In this document: positions 8,740-17,659 of the stretch, one piece after another | Position numbering within the stretch: position 1 is the first letter of the stretch | Layout: every line of letters starts with the position of its first letter | Notes under the pieces: model-generated | The model's input: the letters and a program-made list of their open reading frames with translations, nothing else | The model's database searches: none | Told to the model about the DNA's origin: nothing | DNA from: Ardenticatenaceae bacterium | Lineage (GTDB): Bacteria > Chloroflexota > Anaerolineae > Promineifilales > Promineifilaceae | Length of the DNA: 64,000 nt | Direction of reading: 5' to 3' | Assembly (NCBI GenBank): GCA_020634435.1 | Contig: JACKBS010000006.1 | Span: forward strand, 1-64,000 | Position numbers and translations under genes: made by a program

Positions 8740-10285
8740 GGTCGCCAAGCTAACATGAAATAGTTCCTTCGCGATCACCTGACGATTGTAGGTAAAAAAG
8801 TATGGTGTATTAAGGGATCCAGAGGGGCGAGCGGGGAGGGCTGGTCATCCGGCAACGGCTCACCCGGTGCCAGCGGGGGGACACCTGCTTGCAAATAGGT
8901 GTGCCAGCTTACCTGACTGTAAAAGTTGGGAAAGGTTGCACCACTGGTATAATCTCCGTACATCGCTCCGGCTGCTCGCTTTGGATAATAAAGACTGATT
9001 CCATGGGCACCATCCAGGTTCCAACTGATGGCGCTGCCAAAATAATCAAAACTCCCACTACGATGCGACTCATAAATCACCAGGGGTTGGTTTCCAGTTA
9101 CGGCTTCTATTAGGTTGTTGGCTGTTGTGGGAATGTTATAACCGGTAAGCTGCAGCTTGGTCCGCGTTGCAAAATCTACCAGGTCAATGTAGCTGTCTTC
9201 ATCATTGATGGTTAGATAGATTTCACCACCGGAATCAAACTTTTGGCTCTGGTTTCTGATGTTTGCCAGGATGCTACGGTTGCTCTGGTTTACTAAGGCA
9301 AAGTCAGTTAAAGCCACACTGAAAGCGTCAAGGGCACTCAAAGTGGAGCTTAATCGGCTCAAATCGATGGCACTAATGGTATAGGGATACTGCTGTTGGC
9401 TCACCCGCTCCATGTAACGTTGAGCGATGGCCACTGCCAGGTCAGCTGGGAGGCTGTTGTTACTTACAGCATTTCGGTAGTCATCGTAAGCAAAGACGCT
9501 CCAGCCAATGTTTTGTGACGCCACCATGTACTGGGCATAATCCTGGGCAATCACCGCGTTTTCTAACAAGCCAAAGGAACAGCCATCAAAGTGAATGATG
9601 TCGATGGGTTGGCTGCCATTACTGGTTATGGTGGCCAATGCCTGTCTGATTTCGTTTGGGGTCAACAGGGCAGTTCGGTTTGAATTGGTGGTCGTGTCCC
9701 AGGCGATCCCTTGAACGCCGTTTGCATGGTCGGCGATTGCCAGATAATAATAGTCAGCAGGAAAGTCAGACTGCGCCTGTTGCACAAATTGAACCAAAGT
9801 GCCCGGGTCATCCATGCGCTTTTCGCCTAATGGTTGATACTCTGCCTGGGGTGAAAAGGTTACCCGAAAAGTATCGGTGGTTCCTGGGCCGTCAAGTAAA
9901 ACAACGATATTGACATTCGGATTTGGATTTTGCTCCAGCTTTTGAATAGCACGTGCCAAAGCAGCGTGGACATTCCCGTTATCGATCTGACCTGTATCAC
10001 CAGCGAAGTAAAGCATAAATGTCCACGATGCTAAAGTTGTGATATCTACAATCGTGCATTGCTTTACACTCCAACTGCTGTTACCGCCACTGTTAGATGC
10101 CTGAACACGGTAACACCATGTGCCGTCAGTGCGGCCGGATAAATTGCGGCTGGTGCTGCTTCCTGTGTAAATTGTTAACCAACTGCCACTGTTTAATTGT
10201 TCCTGGATTGTATAGCTGGTCGCGCCATTTACCGAAGTCCAACCCACCGTGTATTCCCCATTTTTGTCTGTGTTTGATATGGTTG
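8740..10285. repeat. Long direct repeat, unit A (C11 peptidase 3' part)
   Basis: This matches 12559-14104 at a constant offset of 3819 bp. It covers the second fibronectin-type domain, the whole C11 peptidase domain, the C-terminal tail and some 30 bp past the stop codon. Long stretches, such as 9240-9330 against 13060-13150, look identical by eye, while the ends have drifted. A recent gene duplication followed by 5' domain replacement explains it. Confidence 0.85.
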
Positions 10286-12479
10286 ATATTGCAGGGCTAT
10301 TAGAAGGGGGTAGACAAACTGATGTGGCCGCCGAAGAAATATTACTGTAATCCGAATTCCCGCCAGTATTGTATGCGAGTACTCGATAATAGTAGGTTGT
10401 GTCACAATTTAGACTATTATCCTGATATCCAGAAACAGAGCCTCCAACCATACCAACTTGCATCCAATTACTGCTACCAGTAAGAGATCGTTCGATTTTG
10501 AAGCCTACTTCATTATTACTATTGTCTGTCCAGTTCAGATTGATTTGATTGGCTGAAACATTTGTTGCATTCAGATTGCTTGGGGCATTAGGGAGTGTGG
10601 GTGTAGAAGAAGATCCGACCTGAATAATGAAAAGTCCGCCGCTGCCTGCCATGTAAACAAAATCTCCTTTAGCGTCAGCGGCCCGGGTTCCATGGTATTT
10701 AAAATTAAATGATGTAAGTATCGATGAACCTTCAAACACTTTAAGGGTCGAGCTATTTGTGTATTCGCAAGAATAACAAACTGCATATCCGCGTAACTCA
10801 GATGCAAGAGGAGTCATATACTCTCTGCTGTGCGTTAAGGCAATTGGTGATGTCGGATCAGTTACATCAACAACAGAAAAATAATCGCCGTTTTTCACAT
10901 ATGCATAATTTCCGCTAATTGCAGTAGCTGACGAATAATCTCTCGTGAGGAAAAGCGTATAAACTTGCCAAGGCACAGCGGGGTCAGAAATATCAAGGAT
11001 ACGGAGACCATTCCCAGAATGTCCATCTGCAACATAGGCATAATTGCCACTTATCTCAATGTTATAAAGGTAGGGACTATCGGTTATGCTATAGAAACCC
11101 TGATAAGCAGGGTGTACCGGATCGGTGATATCATAGATGCGGATTCCTTTATAGTATTCTAGGACATAAAGAAAAGAGCCAACTACGGCTACATCAGAGA
11201 TATCAGCGGTTTCAATTGATAGCCTCCCAACTTCATTTGGTGATGACGGGTTATCTACATCTAAAATAAGTATATCTACTACACTGCCAACACTATTTGC
11301 GAGAATAGTATAGATATAGCGACCAGAAATTGTCATTTCGCCAAAAGATGGTGGAATTTGTGTATACCCTATACGTTGAGGTGTCTGAGGAATAGCTATA
11401 TCTATTACCCAAAATTCTGACCATGCCGATCCGGAATTCACTAGGTAAAGAAATTCATCAGTTGCTACTATTTTTCTGATATCACCTAACGTGCTGTAAA
11501 AGCCGACCTCCACTGGTATTTCAGGATTGTTAATATCAACCAATCGAAGTCCCCCATCGCTGTCAGCTAGGTACGCGTATGATGTTCCTACTTGGATATC
11601 AAACACATCGTCCATAGTTGTGTAGAAACCTATTTGTTGCGGATGCGCGGGGTTGCTTAGATCAATAAGTGTCATTCCTCCATCACTTGCCAGATAAGCA
11701 TATGGTTCAACAACGGCTATGTTGCGTGTTGACGAAACATAATATGTAGCAATCGATTGTATTGATGGAGGATCTGAGATATCAAGAATTTGCAGGCCAT
11801 CTCGTACAGCCAGATAAGCATGTGATCCAATTACTTCCACCCCACCAATTGTTTGCGGGGAAACATCATAGTAACCAAGAGTGAGAATATTTAATGGATT
11901 ACTGATATCAAGAATACGAAGATATTTGCCGCCAACCACGTAAAGCAAATTGTCAGAAAATGTCAGGCTTGTAGCATTAATGTTTATGGTGGTAATCTCA
12001 ACCGGGTTTGTTGGATCACTAATCCGAATGATTTTCAGACTGCTTTGATCAGCAAGATACGCATAATTTCCTCGAACCTTAACGTCCGTCGCCGTACCTG
12101 GAGAATCATAATGTCCAAGGATCGAAAGGGAAGCAGGATTTGATATATCTGCTATGAAAAGTCCCCCTGTATTAGCTGCAATATAAGCATAAGTTCCTGA
12201 TAGAGTAATCCCTTGTACTGTGTCAGAAAGAATTGTTGAAGAGGCGATATGAAGGGGATTTTCAGGATTTGAAACATTGATAGATGTTATTCCTGGGCCT
12301 TCACCGATATAAGCATATGTACCATCTACAGCGACGGAATAGCTGGCACCTCCAAGATGGCTAAGCACAGAAACGCTTGGAGATGATGACGTATTTGCTT
12401 GGGTCATCTTAAAAAAGGTGAGACTTAGTATGATACAAAATATGAACAGATATGTGAATAACCAAGGCTTGCGATACAT
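8775..12479 (-). CDS. Secreted clostripain-family (C11) peptidase with LVIVD propeller repeats
   Basis: 1234 aa. A signal segment (about 6-26) is followed by some 600 residues of LVIVD-type beta-propeller repeats (recurring units such as GTYAYIAANTGGLFIADISN). Next come two fibronectin type III domains (about 640-720 and 728-810), then a peptidase C11 domain from WTFMLYFAGDTG onwards. Candidate catalytic His (IADHANG) and Cys (FDGCSFG) are both present. The protein ends HHTFLPTIVR. Clostripain-type enzymes cleave after Arg or Lys and usually need calcium. Here the propeller probably mediates binding. Its last 500 residues are nearly the same as those of the next gene. No strong ribosome-binding site is seen at the ATG. 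Confidence 0.85.
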   Translation of the reverse strand: MYRKPWLFTYLFIFCIILSLTFFKMTQANTSSSPSVSVLSHLGGASYSVAVDGTYAYIGEGPGITSINVSNPENPLHIASSTILSDTVQGITLSGTYAYIAANTGGLFIADISNPASLSILGHYDSPGTATDVKVRGNYAYLADQSSLKIIRISDPTNPVEITTININATSLTFSDNLLYVVGGKYLRILDISNPLNILTLGYYDVSPQTIGGVEVIGSHAYLAVRDGLQILDISDPPSIQSIATYYVSSTRNIAVVEPYAYLASDGGMTLIDLSNPAHPQQIGFYTTMDDVFDIQVGTSYAYLADSDGGLRLVDINNPEIPVEVGFYSTLGDIRKIVATDEFLYLVNSGSAWSEFWVIDIAIPQTPQRIGYTQIPPSFGEMTISGRYIYTILANSVGSVVDILILDVDNPSSPNEVGRLSIETADISDVAVVGSFLYVLEYYKGIRIYDITDPVHPAYQGFYSITDSPYLYNIEISGNYAYVADGHSGNGLRILDISDPAVPWQVYTLFLTRDYSSATAISGNYAYVKNGDYFSVVDVTDPTSPIALTHSREYMTPLASELRGYAVCYSCEYTNSSTLKVFEGSSILTSFNFKYHGTRAADAKGDFVYMAGSGGLFIIQVGSSSTPTLPNAPSNLNATNVSANQINLNWTDNSNNEVGFKIERSLTGSSNWMQVGMVGGSVSGYQDNSLNCDTTYYYRVLAYNTGGNSDYSNISSAATSVCLPPSNSPAISTISNTDKNGEYTVGWTSVNGATSYTIQEQLNSGSWLTIYTGSSTSRNLSGRTDGTWCYRVQASNSGGNSSWSVKQCTIVDITTLASWTFMLYFAGDTGQIDNGNVHAALARAIQKLEQNPNPNVNIVVLLDGPGTTDTFRVTFSPQAEYQPLGEKRMDDPGTLVQFVQQAQSDFPADYYYLAIADHANGVQGIAWDTTTNSNRTALLTPNEIRQALATITSNGSQPIDIIHFDGCSFGLLENAVIAQDYAQYMVASQNIGWSVFAYDDYRNAVSNNSLPADLAVAIAQRYMERVSQQQYPYTISAIDLSRLSSTLSALDAFSVALTDFALVNQSNRSILANIRNQSQKFDSGGEIYLTINDEDSYIDLVDFATRTKLQLTGYNIPTTANNLIEAVTGNQPLVIYESHRSGSFDYFGSAISWNLDGAHGISLYYPKRAAGAMYGDYTSGATFPNFYSQVSWHTYLQAGVPPLAPGEPLPDDQPSPLAPLDPLIHHTFLPTIVR

Positions 12480-12558
12480 AGTTTTGATTTTCCAAGAACA
12501 TTAATTCATATTAAAAATCTTTCATTGTAGTACATTGATATACTGAATCCGCTAACTC

Positions 12559-14104
12559 GGTCACCGAGCTAACGTGATACGTACCTCTCATAATTACCTG
12601 ACGACTGTAGGCAAAAAGGTATGGTGCATTAAGGGATCCAGCGGCGCGAGCGGGGAGGGCTGGTCATCAGGCAGCTGCTCACCCGGTGCCAGTGGAGCTA
12701 CACTCGCTTGCAAATAGGCGTGCCAGCTCACCTGACTGTAAAAGTTGGGAAAGGTTGCTCCACTGGTATAGTCCCCGTACATCGCTCCAGCTGCTCGCTT
12801 TGGATAATAAAGACTGATTCCATGGGCACCATCCAGGTTCCAACTGATGGCGCTGCCAAAGTAATCAAAACTCCCACTACGATGCGACTCATAAATCACC
12901 AGGGGTTCGCTTCCAGTGACTGCTTCTATTAGGTTGTTGGCTGTTGTGGGAATGTTATAACCGGTAAGCTGCAGCTTGGTCCGCGTTGCAAAATCTACCA
13001 GGTCAATGTAGCTGTCTTCATCATTAATGGTCAGATAGGTTTCGCCACCAGAATCAAACTTTTGGCTCTGGTTTCTGATGTTTGCCAGGATGCTACGGTT
13101 GCTCTGGTTTACTAAGGCAAAGTCAGTTAAAGCCACACTGAAAGCGTCAAGGGCACTCAAAGTGGAGCTTAACTGGTTCAGGTCAAGGACACTAATTGTA
13201 TAGGGATACTGCTGTTGACTCACCCGTTCCATGTAACGTTGAGCGATGGCCACTGCCAGGTCAGCTGGGAGGCTGTTGTTACTTACAGCATTTCGGTAGT
13301 CATCGTAAGCAAAGACGCTCCAGCCAATGTTTTGTGACGCCACCATGTACTGGGCATAATCCTGGGCAATCACCGCGTTTTCTAACAAGCCAAAGGAACA
13401 GCCATCAAAGTGAATGATGTCGATGGGTTGGCTGCCATTACTGGTTATGGTGGCCAATGCCTGTCTGATTTCGTTTGGGGTCAACAGGGCAGTTCGGTTT
13501 GAATTGGTGGTCGTGTCCCAGGCGATCCCTTGAACGCCGTTTGCATGGTCAGCAACGGCCAGATAGTAGTGGTCAGCTGGAAAGTCAGATTGCGCTTGTT
13601 GGACGAATTGCACGAGTGTGGCTGGGTCGTCCATACGTTTTTCACCGAGCGGTTGGTAGTTAGCTTGAGAGGAGAAGGTAATGCGAAAGGTATCTAGTGT
13701 TGCCGGACCGTCTAGCAAGACAACGAGATTGACATGAGGGTTGGGATTTTGCTCTAGCCTTTGAATGGCACGTACAAGGGCAGCGTGGACATTGCCATTA
13801 TCAATGCTGCCGGTGTCGCCAGCAAAGTAGAGCATGAATGTCCACGAGTCTGAAGAGGTAGCAGCTACAGTTGTACATTGCTCATCACTCCAACTGCTGT
13901 TACCGCCACTGTTAGATGCCTGAACACGGTAGCACCATGTGCCGTCAGCATGACCAGACAAGGTGCGGCTGGTGCTGCTTCCTGTGTAAATTGTTAACCA
14001 GCCGTCACTGTTTAGTTGTTCTTGGAGTGTATAGCTGGTTGCGCCGTTAACGGCCGACCATTCTACGGTGTAATCTCCATTCCCATCCACATTGGATATG
14101 GCTG
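12559..14104. repeat. Long direct repeat, unit B (C11 peptidase 3' part)
   Basis: Partner of the 8740-10285 repeat, same orientation, offset 3819 bp. Both units include the peptidase stop codon and a few dozen bases after it. Confidence 0.85.
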
Positions 14105-14996
14105 ATAAGGTAGGCGCAACAGGCGGCGACGGCAACACTATAGTGCATTTGGTACTGCTCCATGAACCATTTCCTCCTGAGTTTTTTCCACGAACGTGAT
14201 AACACCATGTGCCTGTTGTGCGTCCAGAACGACTATATTGCGAATTAGATCCAGTATAAATTGTATTCCAACTACCACCATTTACTTGTTCTTGGAGATC
14301 GTAACTTGTAGCATTAGCCGTGTCAGACCAGTCAATCGTATAATTTCCCTCTCCCCCAGAATTATTAATGTTGTATAACGTTGGCGTAGATGGTAAGGAT
14401 GCAAACGTGATCTGAATTATTGGATGATAATTGGTGTTTTCTTTTGAGTAGAATACATTTCCATATTCACTTTCATTGCGACCTCTCAACATTAGTCCGT
14501 AGTTAGATGTGCCGTTGTACCAATCTTGGACCAAACTAGTAATTGTCCAATAAAAGTATTGACTGCTCCCTTTAGTGACAGTTGCAGAACCACGAACTGT
14601 CCCGTTAATTGATGGTTGATTGTTCCATGTAGGGCTAGACCAACTACTCGTAATACGATATGCATCCACTACATAAGAATTATTATTTTGCCAAGAATAA
14701 GAATACAGTCTTAGTTTTGCTGATTGAACATATGAATTTGCTGGCATGCTCGGCAGATTGAATTTGAAGAAAGCTCGGGTTCTATCTTTTAAGTAATATG
14801 TATTGTAACCTACGTAGAAATGAGTTTGACCACATTGAGCAGTATTACTGTTTCTTGATGAGATATAACAGTCTGAAGCTATCGACGCATCAGAAGTTAC
14901 AGACGCATACACTTCACGTTTATGAGTGATACTTATTGATATGAGGATTAATATAAAGGGAATAATTAAGCGGTGTGGCTTAAATTTGTTGGACAT
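12594..14996 (-). CDS. Secreted clostripain-family (C11) peptidase with DNRLRE-type N-terminal domain
   Basis: 800 aa. I chose ATG at 14996 because AGGGG precedes it by 5 bases; an in-frame GTG at 15017 is less likely. A signal segment (about 9-27) is followed by a DNRLRE/CBM96-like beta-sandwich (about 35-200; motifs FFKFNLPSMPANSYVQSAKL and VQDWYNG). Two fibronectin type III domains and a C11 peptidase domain follow, with VADHANG (His) and FDGCSFG (Cys). It ends HHTFLPTVVR. It is a paralogue of the upstream peptidase with a different N-terminal adhesion domain, so the catalytic module was duplicated and given a new binding head. Both lie in the same direction and could be co-expressed. Confidence 0.85.
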   Translation of the reverse strand: MSNKFKPHRLIIPFILILISISITHKREVYASVTSDASIASDCYISSRNSNTAQCGQTHFYVGYNTYYLKDRTRAFFKFNLPSMPANSYVQSAKLRLYSYSWQNNNSYVVDAYRITSSWSSPTWNNQPSINGTVRGSATVTKGSSQYFYWTITSLVQDWYNGTSNYGLMLRGRNESEYGNVFYSKENTNYHPIIQITFASLPSTPTLYNINNSGGEGNYTIDWSDTANATSYDLQEQVNGGSWNTIYTGSNSQYSRSGRTTGTWCYHVRGKNSGGNGSWSSTKCTIVLPSPPVAPTLSAISNVDGNGDYTVEWSAVNGATSYTLQEQLNSDGWLTIYTGSSTSRTLSGHADGTWCYRVQASNSGGNSSWSDEQCTTVAATSSDSWTFMLYFAGDTGSIDNGNVHAALVRAIQRLEQNPNPHVNLVVLLDGPATLDTFRITFSSQANYQPLGEKRMDDPATLVQFVQQAQSDFPADHYYLAVADHANGVQGIAWDTTTNSNRTALLTPNEIRQALATITSNGSQPIDIIHFDGCSFGLLENAVIAQDYAQYMVASQNIGWSVFAYDDYRNAVSNNSLPADLAVAIAQRYMERVSQQQYPYTISVLDLNQLSSTLSALDAFSVALTDFALVNQSNRSILANIRNQSQKFDSGGETYLTINDEDSYIDLVDFATRTKLQLTGYNIPTTANNLIEAVTGSEPLVIYESHRSGSFDYFGSAISWNLDGAHGISLYYPKRAAGAMYGDYTSGATFPNFYSQVSWHAYLQASVAPLAPGEQLPDDQPSPLAPLDPLMHHTFLPTVVR

Positions 14997-15017
14997 AATT
15001 GCCCCTGGCTCTGGCAC

Positions 15018-15339
15018 GGTTCAAATACTAAAAGCATGGGCCTATCTATACAAATAATCGATATAAACTCCCCTGGACGGATCTAGAAATGCTTTGTGCA
15101 CAATATAGTGAAAAGTTTCACTACTAGAGAAATCCACCTGCATATCTTCCACAAATTTCGTTCGTCTTTCTATAGGATATTAGTCGTTCCCTCATGTTAG
15201 TAGACATCAAACGACGGCTAACTCATGTTAATAATAGACGGCACACGGACAAGTTGCTGGGGAAAAACTCACCTACCCAAAAAAATGCTCCACAATCTGT
15301 GTTAGGATGAGGGTCAAAAGGGTAGGTCAAATGAGTGGT
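15018..15339. other. Intergenic stretch
   Basis: I see no gene, tRNA or clear repeat in this stretch, which separates the peptidase cluster from the mobile-element debris. Confidence 0.5.
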
Positions 15340-15367
15340 AACACCACACTAAAGCGTGGTTGGTGTT
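15340..15367. terminator. Hairpin at the end of the IS3-type remnant
   Basis: AACACCA (15340-15346) pairs with TGGTGTT (15361-15367). The inner CAC/GTG can extend the stem. It lies exactly at the stop codon of the transposase remnant and may be its terminator or part of the element end. Confidence 0.4.
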
Positions 15368-15543
15368 TAGTAGCCCAGGCTCTGATGCGGCTGTTCGTAA
15401 TTGTACAAGTCGAAGTAGTCACTCAGGCCGGTGAATAGAGCCGGCACGGTGGCATACGCCTTCATGTAAATGTCTTCATACTTGACGGTGTGCCAGAGAC
15501 GCTCCACAAAGATGTTGTCAAAGACGCGGCAATGCGGAGAATG
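15367..15543 (-). pseudogene. IS3-family transposase, C-terminal remnant
   Basis: The last 58 codons of an IS3-type OrfB, ending TAA at 15367. It contains CRVFDNIFVERLWHTVKYED and YNYEQPHQSLGY, the hallmark end of the integrase core (W-T-KYE, then the final PHQSLGY box). The upstream part has been replaced by the serine recombinase frame at about 15540, so the element is truncated. Confidence 0.75.
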
Positions 15544-16112
15544 ATGTAGAGGCCAGCGGGCCGCTCGGCTGTGGCTTCAGGCACTCTTACCAGCTCATAG
15601 CCTAAGGGCGGCACGCTGCCATTGTATTCACCTTTGGTGGCCCGTTGGTACTTGCCGCGTTTGGTTTCACTGCTGAGGTTCTGGGAGTAGAAGGCGGAGA
15701 TGATAGCCAGCATCTGCTCCATCATCGCACTTTAGGGCGAGTTGTCCTCATCTTCGGAGAAACCCTCAACGCAGTAGAGTTTCAAGCCGTATTCGTGCCG
15801 CAGCAGCATTTTGATCATGACGGCGTGATCATGATGACGGGCCAGGCGATCGAACTTCCAGAACATGATGGCGTCAAACTTCTTCAATTCGGCGGCGCGG
15901 CAGAGATTCTGAAATCCGTCTCTTTCCAGGCTCCAGCCGCTGCGTGCCTCATCGCTGAACACGGCCACCAGTTTGCCCTTCCGCTCGCTAATAGCCCGGC
16001 GACAGCGCACTTCCTGTGCTTCCAGGCTGAGTTCGTTTTGCAGCTCTGAGGAGTACCTGGTGTAAATGGCGAATCTTAGTCCTTTGTGGCTTTGATGCTT
16101 CTTTGTTGACAC
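15540..16112 (-). pseudogene. Large serine recombinase, interrupted by a stop codon and truncated
   Basis: The N-terminal resolvase domain is well kept: FAIYTRYSSELQNELSLEAQ with the nucleophile Ser in RYSS, then FSDEARSGWSLERDGFQNL and FWKFDRLAR. A TAA at about 15729 stops translation, and the same frame continues with SAFYSQNLSSETKRGKYQRA and GSVPPLGYELV. Past about 15540 the sequence becomes an IS3-type transposase tail. Such enzymes integrate phages and conjugative elements. This one is dead, but it marks a past integration next to a DUF2637-like/HTH fragment. Confidence 0.8.
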
Positions 16113-16138
16113 AGCTATGATTGTTCCTTTTTTGTGGC

Positions 16139-16241
16139 TTAGTCACCTGGCGATTGGGAAACAGTCCAGCCAATTTCGCTCTTTTGGATGAGTCCAGCTG
16201 TTTCCAATTCGGACAGATAACCGCCGATGGTTGAATTGGAG
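16139..16241 (-). pseudogene. DUF2637-like/HTH gene, C-terminal fragment
   Basis: About 100 bp encode STIGGYLSELETAGLIQKSE followed by a short tail ending SPGD and TAA. This is almost the same as the last 33 residues of the full copy at 37050, including the stop codon and the bases after it. Homology ends abruptly at about 16242. It lies on the same strand as all other copies and directly beside the serine recombinase remnant. Confidence 0.8.
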
Positions 16242-16434
16242 TTAAAATGAGGAAAGATCAGCCTACCGATTGATCAAGCCCCAACACCTTAAAAGAATAA
16301 ATGTGTTTAAGACACATATCCATTTGTATGGAGGTTGGCAATGTGAGTATTTTTTGGGCAGAAAATCTTCAGTTTGGCCTGTACTCGTATTCAAAAACAA
16401 TAAGATAGGATACTCAGCCAAAAGGAGCAGGTTT

Positions 16435-17124
16435 ATGATCTTTCAATACACGTGGCAGCTGATTCTGGATAAAAAGAAAACAGCCACCAGACGATTAATT
16501 ATCCCCGGCGAAGAACTGCTGGATAATCCCAGACGCCTGGTTGTGAACGGCCGTACCAAATGGCAGGTTGGTCGAAGCTACGCCATTCAGCCAGGTCGAA
16601 GAAAAAAGTCAGTGGGGCGGGTTAAAATAACGGACATTAAAAAAGAACCACTTGGTCAAATGACAGTCGATGATGCACGTGCAGAAGGCTTTGCCACTTT
16701 GGGCGAATTTCAGCAGACCTGGATTCAAATCCATGGGCACTATAATCCAGATCTGCCTGTTTGGGTCATAACCTTTGTGAAGGAAGCTACACCTGCGGAA
16801 AAGGCAATAGCACGTCGCTTTGCACAAGAGAAATTATTGAAGCAGTTCGTGCGTGAGCAACAAGAGAAACTGACAGCTGTTGGCCATGAACTCGGCGATT
16901 GGCAAGCGAAAGAAGATCTCAAAATGGAAGCTCAGTGCATGAGATGTAAAGGTACGGTTACCGTTGGTGTGGGAGAAGTTAATCTTATCGGCTATTTCCC
17001 TTTGATGAACCCCGAAAGATGTCTTGCAGATGATCCTGTTCAAATGGAAGCCGCGAATAAAGAAGTTCAGGCAGCTCTAGGAAGAGTTTATGCCCTCCTT
17101 CTATCAAAAGCTCGGGATAAATAA
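16435..17124 (+). CDS. ASCH-domain protein
   Basis: 229 aa from ATG at 16435, chosen because AAAGGAG sits 10 bases upstream and the family homology begins there (MIFQYTWQLILDKKKTATRR). Upstream in-frame codons to 16270 are not typical. The ASCH beta-barrel (about 1-125) includes the G-RY-IQPGR-KKSVGRV strand region and VWVITF. ASCH domains bind RNA or modified nucleotides and are linked to translation control. The C-terminal part has a helical basic stretch and a CMRCKG motif that may bind metal, although a second Cys pair is not obvious. It stands alone between recombinase debris and a secreted-protein cluster. The cellular role is unknown. Confidence 0.7.
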   Translation: MIFQYTWQLILDKKKTATRRLIIPGEELLDNPRRLVVNGRTKWQVGRSYAIQPGRRKKSVGRVKITDIKKEPLGQMTVDDARAEGFATLGEFQQTWIQIHGHYNPDLPVWVITFVKEATPAEKAIARRFAQEKLLKQFVREQQEKLTAVGHELGDWQAKEDLKMEAQCMRCKGTVTVGVGEVNLIGYFPLMNPERCLADDPVQMEAANKEVQAALGRVYALLLSKARDK

Positions 17125-17461
17125 GACATTAACAGATTCGTGGTTACCTACGCCCCATAGGTGAGGCACACAAAAAACCGGAGCATATTTAGGAGTAAGA
17201 CAGCAGCCGTTGTTCGGTAAGGCAAAGCAAGGTGGCAAAAGGTTCCACGAAACATAAACGGAAATTCGACCCCTCACCGTTACTCAGCTATGTCTAGAAG
17301 AGGAGAGTTTCGGTCTCGCCAAAATTAAAAAGAGCGTGCAGGAATTCCTCGAGCTCATAAAGAAAAATGGCGAATAGCCCTTCTGCCACCCAAAGACAAG
17401 ATCGGAGTTAGCTTATCTAAACGCGACCCTGCTGTTACAATTTTGCCAAAGGTGGAGCCAT
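17125..17461. other. Intergenic stretch with a possible coding remnant
   Basis: Mostly featureless. On the plus strand 17258-17377 is open for 39 codons and reads sensibly (for example SFGLAKIKKSVQEFLELIKK), ending in TAG. It has no start signal and may be the tail of a lost gene. Confidence 0.3.
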
Positions 17462-17569
17462 TTAGCGGATGATTGGTCGTGAAAGTGAAACGCCGACGAT
17501 GATTCCAATAAGGAAAACGATAAGTATAAGGATTATCAAGCCGTACAAGGTCATTTCTAGAACAAACAT
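17462..17569 (-). CDS. Small single-pass membrane peptide (35 aa)
   Basis: A strong GAGGAGA ribosome-binding site sits 6 bases before the ATG at 17569. The peptide is a short polar start, then one long hydrophobic helix (YGLIILILIVFLIGIIVGV), then SLSRPIIR with a positively charged end. The layout suggests a small inner-membrane protein with the C-terminus inside. It lies 90 bp downstream of the secreted glucoamylase-like gene on the same strand, so it may share its transcript. No family is recognised. Confidence rests on the ribosome-binding site and composition. Confidence 0.5.
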   Translation of the reverse strand: MFVLEMTLYGLIILILIVFLIGIIVGVSLSRPIIR

Positions 17570-17659
17570 GATCTTTCTCCTCGTATGATAGCAATTGATA
17601 TCACCTCACAGCTCAAGCCAGCAGCTTAGGTTAAGAATAGCCTATGGTGATAATGCCGA

